Positions 10,928-21,346 of a stretch of DNA of 64,000 bases are shown one piece after another. Position numbers and translations under genes: made by a program. Each line of letters starts with the position of its first letter. Position 1 is the first letter of the stretch. The notes beneath the pieces are model-generated. The model had not been told where the DNA came from and did no database searches. It saw only the letters and a list, made by a program, of their open reading frames with translations. Origin of the DNA: Pyrenula massariospora (lineage: Eukaryota > Ascomycota > Eurotiomycetes > Pyrenulales > Pyrenulaceae); assembly GCA_021030905.1 (NCBI GenBank), contig JAGFMI010000001.1:2170001-2234000 (forward strand). Direction: 5' to 3'.

Positions 10928-12310
10928 CTATCCAATCCATTCAGCATACGCCTGCCACTCCTTGTCTTCCCTAAGCCTGCCCATGTCCTCATCCGAAAGA
11001 CAAACTGCCACGTCCGTATCGCCTTCAAGCGTCCTCGGCATGCAATACAGCAAGCCCTCAAAAGGCGGAAACTTTGGTCTCCTCACAATGTCCGGCTTCC
11101 CTAAAGGTCCAAATTCAAAGGAATACGATTTCAAACCTGCCCACGAGGACAGCATAATGTCGCGGGTGCCATCGATTCGTGCTCCGTAAGAGATGGTGGA
11201 CTTATCTGGTGTCCTATCGATCAGCGTGACAACGCTTCGGATACTGTAGTCGTCTATCTCGTTGAGGTCTTTACGAATTTCGGCAGCCAATTTGCCCAAC
11301 GAAATGGGATCAGTTCCTGCAAGGTCCTCAAAGTGATGCTGACGGAACGTCGTTGTGACCATGTGGCCGATGTAGGATGGAGAAATCGGAGGATCCAGGA
11401 ATCTGCGCGCGTTCACGGCGCGATTGAGGGTTGTAGGCCCAGAAAGATTAGGTAAGCGCTTTGATCGAGCGCGCGAGATGGACCGCCAGAAAAAGGCTGA
11501 AAGAACGTCGTCTGTTGAGATCCAAGATTTACCGTCTTTGGCCACATCTCGCGATGCATCATCTTTAAGCTTTGCTAGCGTCGACCCGGTAAAGCGATAG
11601 TACGTCCATGAAGCAGGGCTTGGCGGCGATGACTCTTTCGTCTTTGCCTCACCCGTCGAAGCCGGCGATAAAAGCCATGAGTGATCCCTTAAAGGCTCGT
11701 CCGGCTTTAATAAACGAACTAGGGATCTTCGATCGCGGTTGCCCTCAGAGAGCTCTTCTTTGGTGAAATCTTCACCTCGCATAGCCTTTGCAAAGAGACG
11801 AATGACTTGGTTCTGTCCGTTCTGATCTAGGGCATTGTGCTGTCCGCAAAAGGTAAGCAGCACTCCGCCTTTCAAATAGTTAACTTGAATTGTCATAACG
11901 GGTGATACCCCTTCACACGGCACTGGAATTCCAGGTCGTGGGGAAACAAGGTCCCCATCGAGATTCGAGAATGGCAACTTTGCCCGAACCAGGTCGCTGT
12001 ACGGTGGAAGTTGGTTCGAGAGGTCCTTGACTATAAGAGGAGCGCGATCCGTGTGAGGAGGGTATGGAACGATCTTGAAGGTACCAGAAGTCCCAGGAGC
12101 TTGACCCTCATTCACAACTTCTCCTCCAAGCCACGGGAAAGACTTTGTGAGCTTTGCTGCTGCTGTTTCCAGGTAGCTTGTGATGTCGGCCTGCTTAGCT
12201 TGAGGCTTTAGAGAAAAGCCAAGGGTGAGGACAGTATATGTGTTCAGAAAAGGCAATTGTCCAAATATGTCCTGAAACTTGGTAAAATCAATTGGGGACA
12301 GTGAACCCAT
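10928..12310 (-). CDS. TRI101-like O-acyltransferase (transferase family, PF02458)
   Basis: A single exon of 460 codons. The catalytic HxxxD motif is HNALD (His158, Asp162), followed by QNG in place of the usual Gly. The structural DFGWG-like motif near residue 400 reads EFGPLGKP. Layout and length match fungal acyl-CoA-dependent O-acyltransferases of the trichothecene 3-O-acetyltransferase type within the BAHD-like superfamily. Such enzymes esterify hydroxyls on terpenoid or polyketide scaffolds. It lies between the FSH1-type hydrolase and the terpene cyclase, so it could put an acetyl or a polyketide acyl group on the sesquiterpene product; acceptor and donor cannot be read from sequence. 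The start MGSLSPIDF is conserved in style, and no better upstream ATG is in frame. Confidence 0.88.
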   Translation of the reverse strand: MGSLSPIDFTKFQDIFGQLPFLNTYTVLTLGFSLKPQAKQADITSYLETAAAKLTKSFPWLGGEVVNEGQAPGTSGTFKIVPYPPHTDRAPLIVKDLSNQLPPYSDLVRAKLPFSNLDGDLVSPRPGIPVPCEGVSPVMTIQVNYLKGGVLLTFCGQHNALDQNGQNQVIRLFAKAMRGEDFTKEELSEGNRDRRSLVRLLKPDEPLRDHSWLLSPASTGEAKTKESSPPSPASWTYYRFTGSTLAKLKDDASRDVAKDGKSWISTDDVLSAFFWRSISRARSKRLPNLSGPTTLNRAVNARRFLDPPISPSYIGHMVTTTFRQHHFEDLAGTDPISLGKLAAEIRKDLNEIDDYSIRSVVTLIDRTPDKSTISYGARIDGTRDIMLSSWAGLKSYSFEFGPLGKPDIVRRPKFPPFEGLLYCMPRTLEGDTDVAVCLSDEDMGRLREDKEWQAYAEWIG

Positions 12311-14168
12311 TGTGACTGGTGATTATGGAAACTCCAACGGGAAAATGGAAATAAAGACGGTTTTAATACGCAATGAGGATGCTGACGGTTAATCAGCTCC
12401 ATACGCCAGGGGGGTCGCAATAGACCAAATCAGGGACTAGATGCTGCAATTATTAACTTGGCGAACATGGCTGCTTCCGTGAAAGATGGCGGTTGGTCAT
12501 CCAAGTGGGACTGATGGATCGATTGAGTATCCTACCCGCTTGCGGCTTCCATTTTAGGCGGAATGTAAGCACTGTAAGGATTCACACCTCACCGTAGCTT
12601 TGTTCAGCAGCCAGCCACCGCATCTTAAATCTCCTAACTATGATCTGGCATAAGCGCTATCTCATCTCGCTTCATCTCCCAGAAGAAGAGATGGAAGCTA
12701 CCGGTGCGCGCGGAGCTCATGAGTCGTGGCCGATAATGGTTGCACGCGGATGACTCCAAATTTACATAATCTTACTCATTTCTCGACAGAATCTATTCCG
12801 AGTATGTGCAAATGGACGGCAATCTCGAATTTGATTTGGTGTTAATTCTAGAATTGTATTGAAGCATGCGCCTGTGGAGCATACAGCTACCGAAATCAAG
12901 CGCTCTTATGCGTGCCCTTAGATTTCGTCTGTCTCCCTCGCTCTGCCACCGTGTACGATGAGCAGTCAGCTAGCTTGCGAGATCCCGCTAACAGGGGAGT
13001 CGATCCAATTATCCCGCATTCGAGGCACGTTCGCAACATCATTAGAAAATGTTGCTAAGTCTGCAAGGGAAGACTGTGTACAACGCAGCTGGATCTCTTA
13101 GCATCAACATCGCAACGCCACCAGCGGATATGAACCATGCGGAGGGTGAGAATTTGTATTAATAGCCCAATCGCCGCTTTGCCATAGATGGCCCTCGATT
13201 TCCTCCTTACAATTCAGTGTTTCTAATGGGTAAGCTTACCCAACGCTTAGGTGGGGATAAGGTGCTGACCAAAGTGTTTATTACGTTTAAGGCTCCTAAG
13301 GATCGAAGTCGGGGTAATATGGCGTGTCGCTTACGATCGCAATCTGCGGAGAGACGACGTAAAGACTTCGATCATCGTCAGCTTATCAAGTCCCCTGCAT
13401 CTCCGTCTTGCTGAACTACTTCAAGGTTCTCGAGGGGGGACAGTATTGCTTAACGATCTATTCTTATGGGAGCGCTCCGAAGAATTTTTTGGCTGTGCAC
13501 CTAGCGTATCCCTGAACAACCTATATCTGGAAATGTGTGAACTAGGAAACAGAGAGATACAGGACATGCCGAACGGTATATCTGTAAGCAGTCATGTGAA
13601 ATGGCTAACTGGATGTGATGTGCAAAATATCATCGTAGGAGCGATGAATTGCTTACAAAGCATTACGAATCCCCGTGATACTTTGTACGTTTTTTAGGCC
13701 GCAACCCCTTCGAAGGACCTTCGAACACGAAAATAATATGGCTTCGGCAATGATCCTTTATAATGTTAGGACGCCACGCCGCAAATCACGATACCTTATT
13801 GAAGTGACAAGGTATGCGGAGATTGAAGCTACGAAACGTTTGAAATATCCCAACACGCGAAGAACATCAACTAAAGGAGGCGGTCTAACTAATGGGAGGA
13901 TGAGAATAGTTATGATTGATAAAAATTCACAAGCGCCACACTTCCGTTGTCATCTCAGAAGACGATCTGAACGTGTGAATCTATAGTACGGTTATCATGA
14001 AGATATCAATACTGCTGTTATGGCGCGGTCGGAGAAGTATAAGTAATTAGCTTCCCTTTATTGTTCCTAAGATTTGTTCCTCAGCCCATTCCAAGCACAA
14101 GACCCAATGCTCTCTTTTCCAATACCTCCTGCCAGGTCTCCGGATCTACGGAAAGCACCATCAACAAA
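12311..14168. other. 1.9-kb interval, no recognisable gene
   Basis: The left part is the acyltransferase promoter. Small plus-strand frames at 13217-13414, 13446-13697 and 13675-13986 have no family signature and are not joined by convincing introns. AT-rich around 13450-13990. Confidence 0.4.
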
Positions 14169-14580
14169 ATGAAACCCTTCTCTGTCTCCACCTTGCGGCT
14201 TGCTCAGCGAGCACAGTTTGTGCGATGCGTTCGTGTCTCTCTACTTCGACAATGACTGCCAGGACCTGCATTTTCAAGACGATATTTACGCCCAAATATG
14301 CTCCACACCTACACCGGGCTCGAGTTCAGCAACAACAGACTCGATTGATGACGAAGGTGCCACTGTCATCTCCTTTTATCCTCCAAACTCATGCGCCGGT
14401 CAAGAAACCCTGTTCGACGGCGGAACTCAGGGCTGCTTGACATTCGGATTCGTGGCCAACGCTGTGGGCTACTTTTACTATCTCTCGGGCACCGCAAACG
14501 CTACCGCGCCGGGAATAACTCAGGCCTTCGATCAAGCCTTGAGAATCAGGGAAAGCCTTGAGAATCAGGGAAAGCCTTGA
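14169..14580 (+). pseudogene. Broken candidate small secreted cysteine-containing protein
   Basis: ATG at 14169 opens MKPFSVSTL, then the reading continues best one base later (extra C near 14196) as GLLSEHSLCDA, together a plausible signal peptide. The mature part starts FVSLYFDNDCQDLHF and has cysteines in DCQD, QICS, NSCAG and QGCLTF over about 110 residues. The frame then runs into the 19-bp tandem repeat and assembly gap, so the native 3' end is missing. Either a frameshifted gene or an unrecognised intron. No family is recognised; an effector-like secreted protein is only a guess. Confidence 0.35.
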
Positions 14581-14629
14581 GAATCAGGGAAAGCCTTGAG
14601 AATCAGGGAAAGCCTTGAGAATCAGGGAA
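14535..14629. repeat. 19-bp tandem repeat, five perfect copies, abutting the gap
   Basis: Unit AGCCTTGAGAATCAGGGAA at 14535, 14554, 14573, 14592 and 14611, identical in all five copies and ending exactly at the N run. Sequence resumes after the gap with AGCCTTCACG, so the array probably continued into the gap and the assembler broke there. The period is not a multiple of three, so copy-number changes shift the overlying frame. Confidence 0.95.
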
Positions 14630-14729
14630 NNNNNNNNNNNNNNNNNNNNNNNNNNNNNNNNNNNNNNNNNNNNNNNNNNNNNNNNNNNNNNNNNNNNNNN
14701 NNNNNNNNNNNNNNNNNNNNNNNNNNNNN
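14630..14729. other. Assembly gap (100 N)
   Basis: Exactly 100 N, a conventional placeholder for unknown length. It interrupts a tandem repeat, so distance between flanks is unknown. Confidence 1.
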
Positions 14730-16067
14730 AGCCTTCACGTATCAGCAGTCTGGTTGTGAAGTTGTGAGATCGGTGGACACATCATTCTTTCTACTGGCGT
14801 CAATGTGAGAACGGTTCGACTTTTAACTCTGGCTGCTAGCTCTGATCTGTAATTTTGCGGATGAAAGTTTGATTTGTACGAATTGGGATGATTGGCTCTT
14901 TTATGGGTCCTAAACGCCAGTGAAAGGGACAGAACACTCCTTTAAATAGAGAAACCTTCCCCAATTTTTGTCCCTCTATGAATCCGCTCCATTGAAAAAT
15001 GGCGAGCCTGTTGTTAGAAGCGGGCTCAAAAATTGCGAAATAGTTAATCGTGTTCCGAAGATGAACGTTTTGTAGTAACTAGTCGTCTGCTCTGGCTGGC
15101 TCAAAGGATGCTTAGGCCGGCTCACGCTTGTAATAGGCTCAACAGTCACAATTTGCGGTTGCTTGCTCATCGTTCAGAAACAGTCACGTTTGTTTTAGAT
15201 TCAAAGACGGGGATGGATGGATTTAGAAGCGCCGTAGTAAAGAAGATGAAACATGGCTCCCGCCCGTTCAGAACGTCCATTTTCAAGACTGTTGGAGGAT
15301 TATACAAGAACATAGTGCAGCGACTTCTGTTCACATCTGGATGAATGAAGACGTTGACCAAGGTAAGGAATTCTCCACCGTGATATTTGAGTCTAGAAAT
15401 CAGTGTTGTTATATCTGCATCGCGAGGTAGACATCGACAAACAAGCAAACCCGGAAACAGAGACATCTGTAAAAGGTAGAAAAGTTGCAGATGGTTAAAT
15501 AGATTCATGGTATTGCCCTCTCCTTACCACAGTTCCACGTCCACTCCTTCAAAGGATCCTTTCACGCGTATCCCAGGAAGAGAGCATAATGGCTGTTCTT
15601 ATCCAACTTCAAGTGCTTTAAACATGCTATCCATCAGAGTTCCCGCCACAGGGATGGCAGTCAGTCACTGTAGAATCATGGACCTCAGCTATTTAAACCG
15701 CGACGTGCGCAATATCGAATTGCCAGGTTCTCGATGTCGGAATGGTTGTCGCCGGTCACCGACGACGCTAAGCTTTTCCCAGCAAAGAGCTTGGACCTCG
15801 ATCGTTGCGGAGCAGACGGAGGTCGCTCTTGCTGTCCGCGGCGCTACACTTCTTCCAACTGATCGAGTCCGGAGAGTCGACGCCAGGGACGGTGATGTTG
15901 TGGCTAGAGAGCCAAGAACCCGAATTCGGGGCCGAAAAAGCGCTTATTTGCAAAGAGCGGCTGCATGTATAAAAGAGTGAGGCAGCATGGCCTCGGACCT
16001 CAGCGATACTTGACTTTGGCCTCCCCCACACGCTCCAGCTAGAGCATCCACGCTCCAAGACGCAAAG
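14730..16067. other. 1.3-kb interval upstream of cytochrome b5 reductase
   Basis: Contains the reductase promoter in its right part. A 157-codon plus-strand frame (15507-15980) overlaps a minus-strand frame and matches nothing known. No other feature seen. Confidence 0.4.
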
Positions 16068-17199
16068 ATGTCAACTGTGTCTCCTCTGTCCGCGGTAAGC
16101 CCTCGCCATTCATATTCCATGCCTCTCGCTCCATGTGAAGTGCAGCACTAAGTGTGGGAAGAGAGCTGACAATGTTCAATCTGCAAGCTCCGAAGCAATT
16201 ATCGACTCTGCCTTGGAGCAGTCGTCCTGTCAGGCTCCGCCTACGCAACCTACCGCTCATTCAACCCCTCGCCAAAGCTTTCCCTAGACACAGCACCCGC
16301 AGCACAGGAGAGACCAAAGACATTTAACGGAGGCTGGTTTAAACCGCTGAAGCTCCATAGCGTGGAGGAGGTCAACCAAAACGTAAAAAAATTTACCTTT
16401 GAGCTTCCCGACAAGAACGCTGTCAGTGGCCTACAACCGTGCTGTAAGCCGTGTGACATCCCAGAATTTCAAGACACCACTTAACAATCCCAACAGCGGC
16501 GGTATTAACCTGGTCCAGCCCACCAGGTCGCTGGCTCCCCGTCATCAGACCGTACACCCCAATCTCAGACCCAAGTATTCCCCCCTCTCCCTTCCCTACA
16601 ATACCCACTAACCTAAAACCCCCCCACCAGACCAACCCGGCTACATCTCCTTCCTAATCAAGCGCTACCCCAACGGCGCATCAAGCACTTACCTCCACTC
16701 CCTCAAACCCGGCTCCTCCATCTCCGCCCGCGGCCCCCTCCCCACCTACCCCTGGACCCCGAACCAGCACACCCACGTCGTCCTCATCGCCGGCGGCGCG
16801 GGCATCACCCCGATCTACCAGCTCGCCGCCACCATACTCGACAACCCCGCCGACCGCACAAAAGTCACGCTGGTCTACGGCAACAACACGGACGCGGACG
16901 TGCTCCTGCGCGACGAGTTCGACGCGTACGCGAGTGACCGCGGGGGGCAGTTCAAGGCCGTGTATGCGGTTTCGCATCCATCACCGGGCTCGGAGTATTA
17001 TAAAGGCTATATTACGAAAGAGTTACTCCAGCAGTCCCTGCCCGACGCACGGGAGCCCGGGGTCAAGGTCCTGGTGTGCGGGCCGCCGGGCCTGGAGAAG
17101 TCGATGACGGGGCAGTCCGGGTGGGGGTGGTTTGGAGGTTCGTACGGGGGGATTTTGGGGGAGCTGGGGTTTGAGAAGGGGCAGGTGCATCGGTTTTGA
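16068..17199 (+). CDS. NADH-cytochrome b5 reductase (MCR1-like)
   Basis: Four exons: 16068-16094, 16188-16443, 16497-16574, 16631-17199, giving 309 residues (yeast MCR1 has 302). After a short N-terminal hydrophobic anchor (LGAVVLSGSAYATY) come the FAD-binding RPYTPIS motif, the NADH-binding GGAGITP motif and the CGPPG motif, ending in HRF. The enzyme passes electrons from NADH to cytochrome b5 and supports sterol, fatty-acid and P450 reactions. The anchor followed by a Pro/Ala linker suits the mitochondrial outer-membrane/intermembrane-space MCR1 type. It stands between the acyltransferase and the P450. It may be the housekeeping copy or may serve the cluster P450; sequence cannot decide. 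Exon 4 is strongly GC-rich at third positions, unlike its neighbours. Confidence 0.92.
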
Positions 17200-17654
17200 T
17201 TTTCCGGGTGTTGGAGGGAGTGCTAGGGATAATGTGTGTTGCGGAAGAGATTGTTTGAATAGATCGGTGCTGGCTCTTTGCTTGTTGGTAGAGCAAGCGC
17301 GCGGTTTATTTCTGGCTTCTCTCGATATGGCATGCATTGGGAGGTATGAAGCGGTCGATAGGAGGCACGAAGTATAGTTATGGATTGCATCATATGGACT
17401 ACCCTAAAGGGAAAATATACTAGGGATCCTGCCGAGGCATATTTGCTTTTTCTCCTTGCAAGCTTAATTGTACGACAGATCAATCGTCGAGCTCGTTGTG
17501 CCAATTTGAGCACGCAAAGAGGCCTCATTCAAGACCCTTAAATGTAACCAGAAAAGCCTATCTCCCTTGCCGCCATTCCCGAGGAGAAAGGCTCAGCGGC
17601 CAGTGAAACGGATTATCCAAATCCCCACGGCCAGCTGGAAGCGCATCCGCAAGC
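17200..17654. terminator. Convergent 3' flanks of reductase and P450
   Basis: 455 bp between the stop codons of two converging genes, expected to hold both polyadenylation regions. No ORF of note. Confidence 0.4.
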
Positions 17655-19400
17655 CTAGGAAGCAGGAACACCTTCAGCAGCTCCCTTCCTCGCGCTGATC
17701 CGCACGTTCATGTCCTTGACGATCCAAAACGCCGCGTTCGACGTGCACTTCCACGGCTGGCCCGGGCTCACAAGGCTAATCTCGTAGCGCCGGAAGATCT
17801 GGTGATCTCCATTTATCGTCAGAGAAAGGATAGTTTGACAAGGTTAGCCAGCAAGGAACTGTACGTACCTCGACAAAGATCTTGTTCAACTCCATCAGCG
17901 CCAATGGTCGCCCGAGGCACGTGTACCGACCCGACGCGAAGACCAGCTCGATCGAGCGGTCCATGTCTCTGCGCCGGGGCCCGTCTTCGAGCCAGCGCTC
18001 GGGGCGGAAGGTGTCTGCGTCTGGCCCGAAGACGGTCTTGCTACGCTGCATGGCCCACGAAGAGATACCGATGCGAGTATTTCCGGGGACGAAGATGTCG
18101 TTGATGGAGTCGCCGGCGGTAGGTGTTTGTTTGAGAGCGAGGCCCGAGGCCGGGGGCTGGATCCGAAGGCCCTCCTTGATGCACGCCTGTAGGAAGGGGA
18201 GGGTTCTGGCTTCGGCCTCGCGGATGATGGGAGAGGATATTTGACCGGCTTTCTCTGCTGCTTCGATCTCGGTCATGAGCTTGTTGTGTACGCGAGGTAT
18301 ACTTGTGATGTGGAGCACTGTAGCTAGGATGGCGGAGGCGGTCGTGCCGGCACCTGCTAAGCTAGGATAGGGGGGCTCTTAGTATGGCTTACATGCTGCC
18401 GTAGAGATGTACTTACATTTGAAAGCAAACTTCTTGGATTGCTTCATCGTGGGTCAGTCCGTGGCGTTTGAAGGATCCTAGCATATCGAATTCCTCTTTA
18501 CAATCGCTCTGATAGCGCCTGTCGACAAATGCCTCAGCAATACCAAACATCTTTCCAAGCCAAGTCTTGTCCTTTGGCGAGGGCATAAGAAAGCGTCTAA
18601 ACAACGCTGATGTCGCCACTCTCGCGAGTATTGGGAGATTCGCGACGATGTCAATGCCTGGAAGAGCTTTTTCCGTGGTGGCGAGGTAGTCATACATATC
18701 TTTATCATTTGCCAAGAAGCCGAACGATCTACCAAAGGCAACCGCTCCGATTATATCCATCGTGAAGAATTGTGTGAGCTGTCCAAAGTCGGCCGTACGA
18801 TATATCGTCTCGGAGGAGATGTATTTGCGGTCGATAAGATTAATTAGCGCAATGAGCTGATCATTAACTGCGCCTTCAAGCTGATGATTTTCTCTCCCAG
18901 AGTACTTGAGCGCAGTCAGTAAAATGCCATAGAGAACACAAACGGAACGTTTCAAACCCCAGCTGCCATTCTCGACCGTAGCTCCGTATGGCGTGCTTCA
19001 TTCCTTTCACTGATGATATTATCATGAGGCGGGTTCAGCCTCCCACAGTCATAGTAGTCTGAACGGGTATATCGGTGCTGGGAGCCATGCATACGTCTGA
19101 CTACCGTAAAGTCGTTCGTGACAACGTCATTGGGACCGACTCGAATGAGTGGACCTAGGTGATGGTCAGTGAATTTAGAGGACGGGAAAGGCAACAGAGT
19201 CCACCATATCGATCGTGAAGGGCTTTCAAATCCAGATGTAAGCTACCGCTCAAAGAGTGAGACACGAGCCAATACTTGGACAAGCTTGCGGCTATTGGCC
19301 CAGGTATTTGTCGTAAGCGATACCAGACGTGGGCTCGCCAGGCGAAGAAAAACAAGATGAGAAGCCCACCAAGCAGTGAAGGGGGTGTGAAAGACAACAT
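17655..19400 (-). CDS. Cytochrome P450 monooxygenase
   Basis: Five exons read leftward: 19400-19205, 19154-18958, 18904-18417, 18361-17869, 17798-17655, giving 505 residues. An N-terminal membrane anchor (GGLLILFFFAW) is followed by the proline-rich hinge QIPGPIAA. The C-helix region reads YSGREN, the K-helix ExxR is E357-R360, and the heme loop is FASGRYTCLGRP with ligand Cys442. The I-helix reads AGAGTT (296-301): the usual acidic residue before Thr is Gly. Such variants occur in fungal P450s, but it may alter proton delivery. Expected in the ER membrane, oxidising the terpene made by the divergent cyclase 544 bp away. Oxidation site unknown. Confidence 0.92.
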
Positions 19401-19944
19401 GGTGCAGCTGAAGATGACCTTGGAGTAAGTTTAGAAAAGAGAGCAATGGAGATAGACCAAATAGAGTCTGAGCCTTCTTGAACCGATGTTCGGGTATTGA
19501 AATCGTCAGGGAGGTAGTGTTAGCGGCCACCACACGGGAACTTGGACCAATGTCTGCCGTTGAGGCTCTTCATACGGCTCTCGGACTTACAAAGCGGTAG
19601 CATTGCCCAATGGGGAATCTGCGGCCCTTCCCCGTCCCAAAAGGGAGCAGGAAGGAGCGTCTCTATGTCGTTGGGAAGGAGCGGTCAAGCACCAATTTGC
19701 CACGCGCGGCTCGGCCAGCAATCAGCGCGCCGCAATCGGTTGAGTATTCCCGCGTAGAAGTGTGTCAAAACGGCAACACACGAACACATCAGCTTCGTCC
19801 TACACACCAACTCTGAGCTTGCGCCTCACGCCGTCACAACCGTCGTCTTCCACTTCGCTGTTTCATTGTGCTTTTAAGTTTCTCGTTTCCGAGCCTGGCT
19901 ATACTGACACTTATGTCTCTAATATTTTCCAAAATTTGAACAAA
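19401..19944. promoter_or_regulatory. Shared bidirectional promoter, P450 / terpene cyclase
   Basis: 544 bp separate the two start codons, so both genes must be driven from here. CCAAT boxes are visible near 19545 (GACCAATG), 19607 (CCCAATGG) and 19690 (ACCAATTTG). CGG/CCG half-sites are present (for example around 19572-19585 and 19712-19735) but no clean palindrome was identified. Confidence 0.6.
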
Positions 19945-21346
19945 ATGCCAAGTGTGCTGGCATCGCAAGAAATACAAATGTCTCCCGAGGATCTGATCGC
20001 ACAAATGCGAGGTCGGAAGATCACCATCTACAATCTTCAAACTGTCTTTCAGAGCTGGGAGCAAGGCAGAAACTCCCACTATGAGCAGATGATACCACTT
20101 GTAAACCAGAAACTCGAAACGTATATCCACACAATTCAATTTAATACAAAGGTTGCTAACACAAGGTAGGCTAATGAAAGATCCACGCAAAATTGCAAAA
20201 TACAAGGAGATAGATTTTGCCTTGTTCGCTTCCTTGTGGTGGCCACGGTCATCGTGGACAAGGCTCGTCACCCTTACTTACTTCACCATTTGGATATTCG
20301 TTTGGGACGATGAGATTGACACGGCCACGAATCACCTCTCAATGGATTTCAATGCAGCAGAGACATTTCGGGAACAAACCATCGCATTCGTCCGTCATAC
20401 GCTCGGGTTTGGAACAGGGCCACGGCCAGACGCTCCAGATCCGATTATCAATAGCTTCGAAGCTATTGCAGAAGACGTGCGCTCAGCCTATAATCAGAGT
20501 AAGTTCCTTGCCTTAGACTTTCAGGTGAAACAAAGATTAACATTCAACGTAGAGCAATGCGAAACATTCATGAATGAGCTTGTGGTCTTCCTGGAGCAAA
20601 GCAAAGTCGAGCAGGAGCATAGACTCGCGGGAACCATTCTTACAGTCGAAGAGTATTGGAAATGTCGCATGGGAACAAGCGCTGTTGGCCCAGTCAATGC
20701 CCTAGTCGAGTAAATGTCTTCTACATTCTTCGCTGAAAGCGTATTAACGAAGTAGGTATGCGGTAGAGGAAAGCTTGCCTCACGTCGTAATGGAAAGTCA
20801 GGAAATGAGGACGATCTGGGATGAATCAAATATCATGATCTCAATGTGAGTCACTGGCAATGGTGCTGCACTGGATGTTGACATATGGCTGGGATAGTAT
20901 GAACGATATCTTGTCGCTGAAGAAAGAACTGGTGAGTTACTCTATGACTAAGTCTGGGACGATCGCGAACTTAGGCTACTGATAACGTCAAGAAAACCGG
21001 TTGTGTGATTAGTCTTGTACCACTTCTTTGCGTAGAACACTCCGTTGATGCCCAAGGCGCTGTCGATATGGCGCTGTCGGACCTACACGCATCTATTACC
21101 CGCTTTGAAGCTGCAAGTACTGGTATAGTCGAGCGATTCACGACTCTAGACACTGAAACGAGACGACAAATGCTCTCATGCCTTCAAGTCTTTCGAGAAA
21201 ACAACACAGGAAGTCTAGCATGGAGGTAAAGATCTTGGTCCAATGAAGATTCAGCAAGCTGACGGTGATCGTGAAGCTTTCTAACGAGCAGGTATGATCT
21301 TGATGGTACTGAGCGCGGTGATGGATTAATACAAATTGAGCTTTGA
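19945..21346 (+). CDS. Class I terpene cyclase (sesquiterpene synthase type)
   Basis: Seven exons: 19945-20120, 20170-20498, 20553-20709, 20756-20845, 20898-20931, 20993-21225, 21292-21346, giving 357 residues. The aspartate-rich motif is WDDEID (Asp105, Asp106, Asp109). The NSE motif is NDILSLKKE (Asn253, Ser257, Glu261), and the C-terminal Arg-Tyr pair is Arg340-Tyr341, split by the last intron. All Mg-diphosphate ligands are intact, so the enzyme is probably active. Size and motifs fit fungal/bacterial-type soluble synthases that ionise farnesyl diphosphate; a shift to geranyl diphosphate cannot be excluded. No prenyltransferase domain is present. The product skeleton cannot be predicted by eye. 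Confidence 0.92.
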
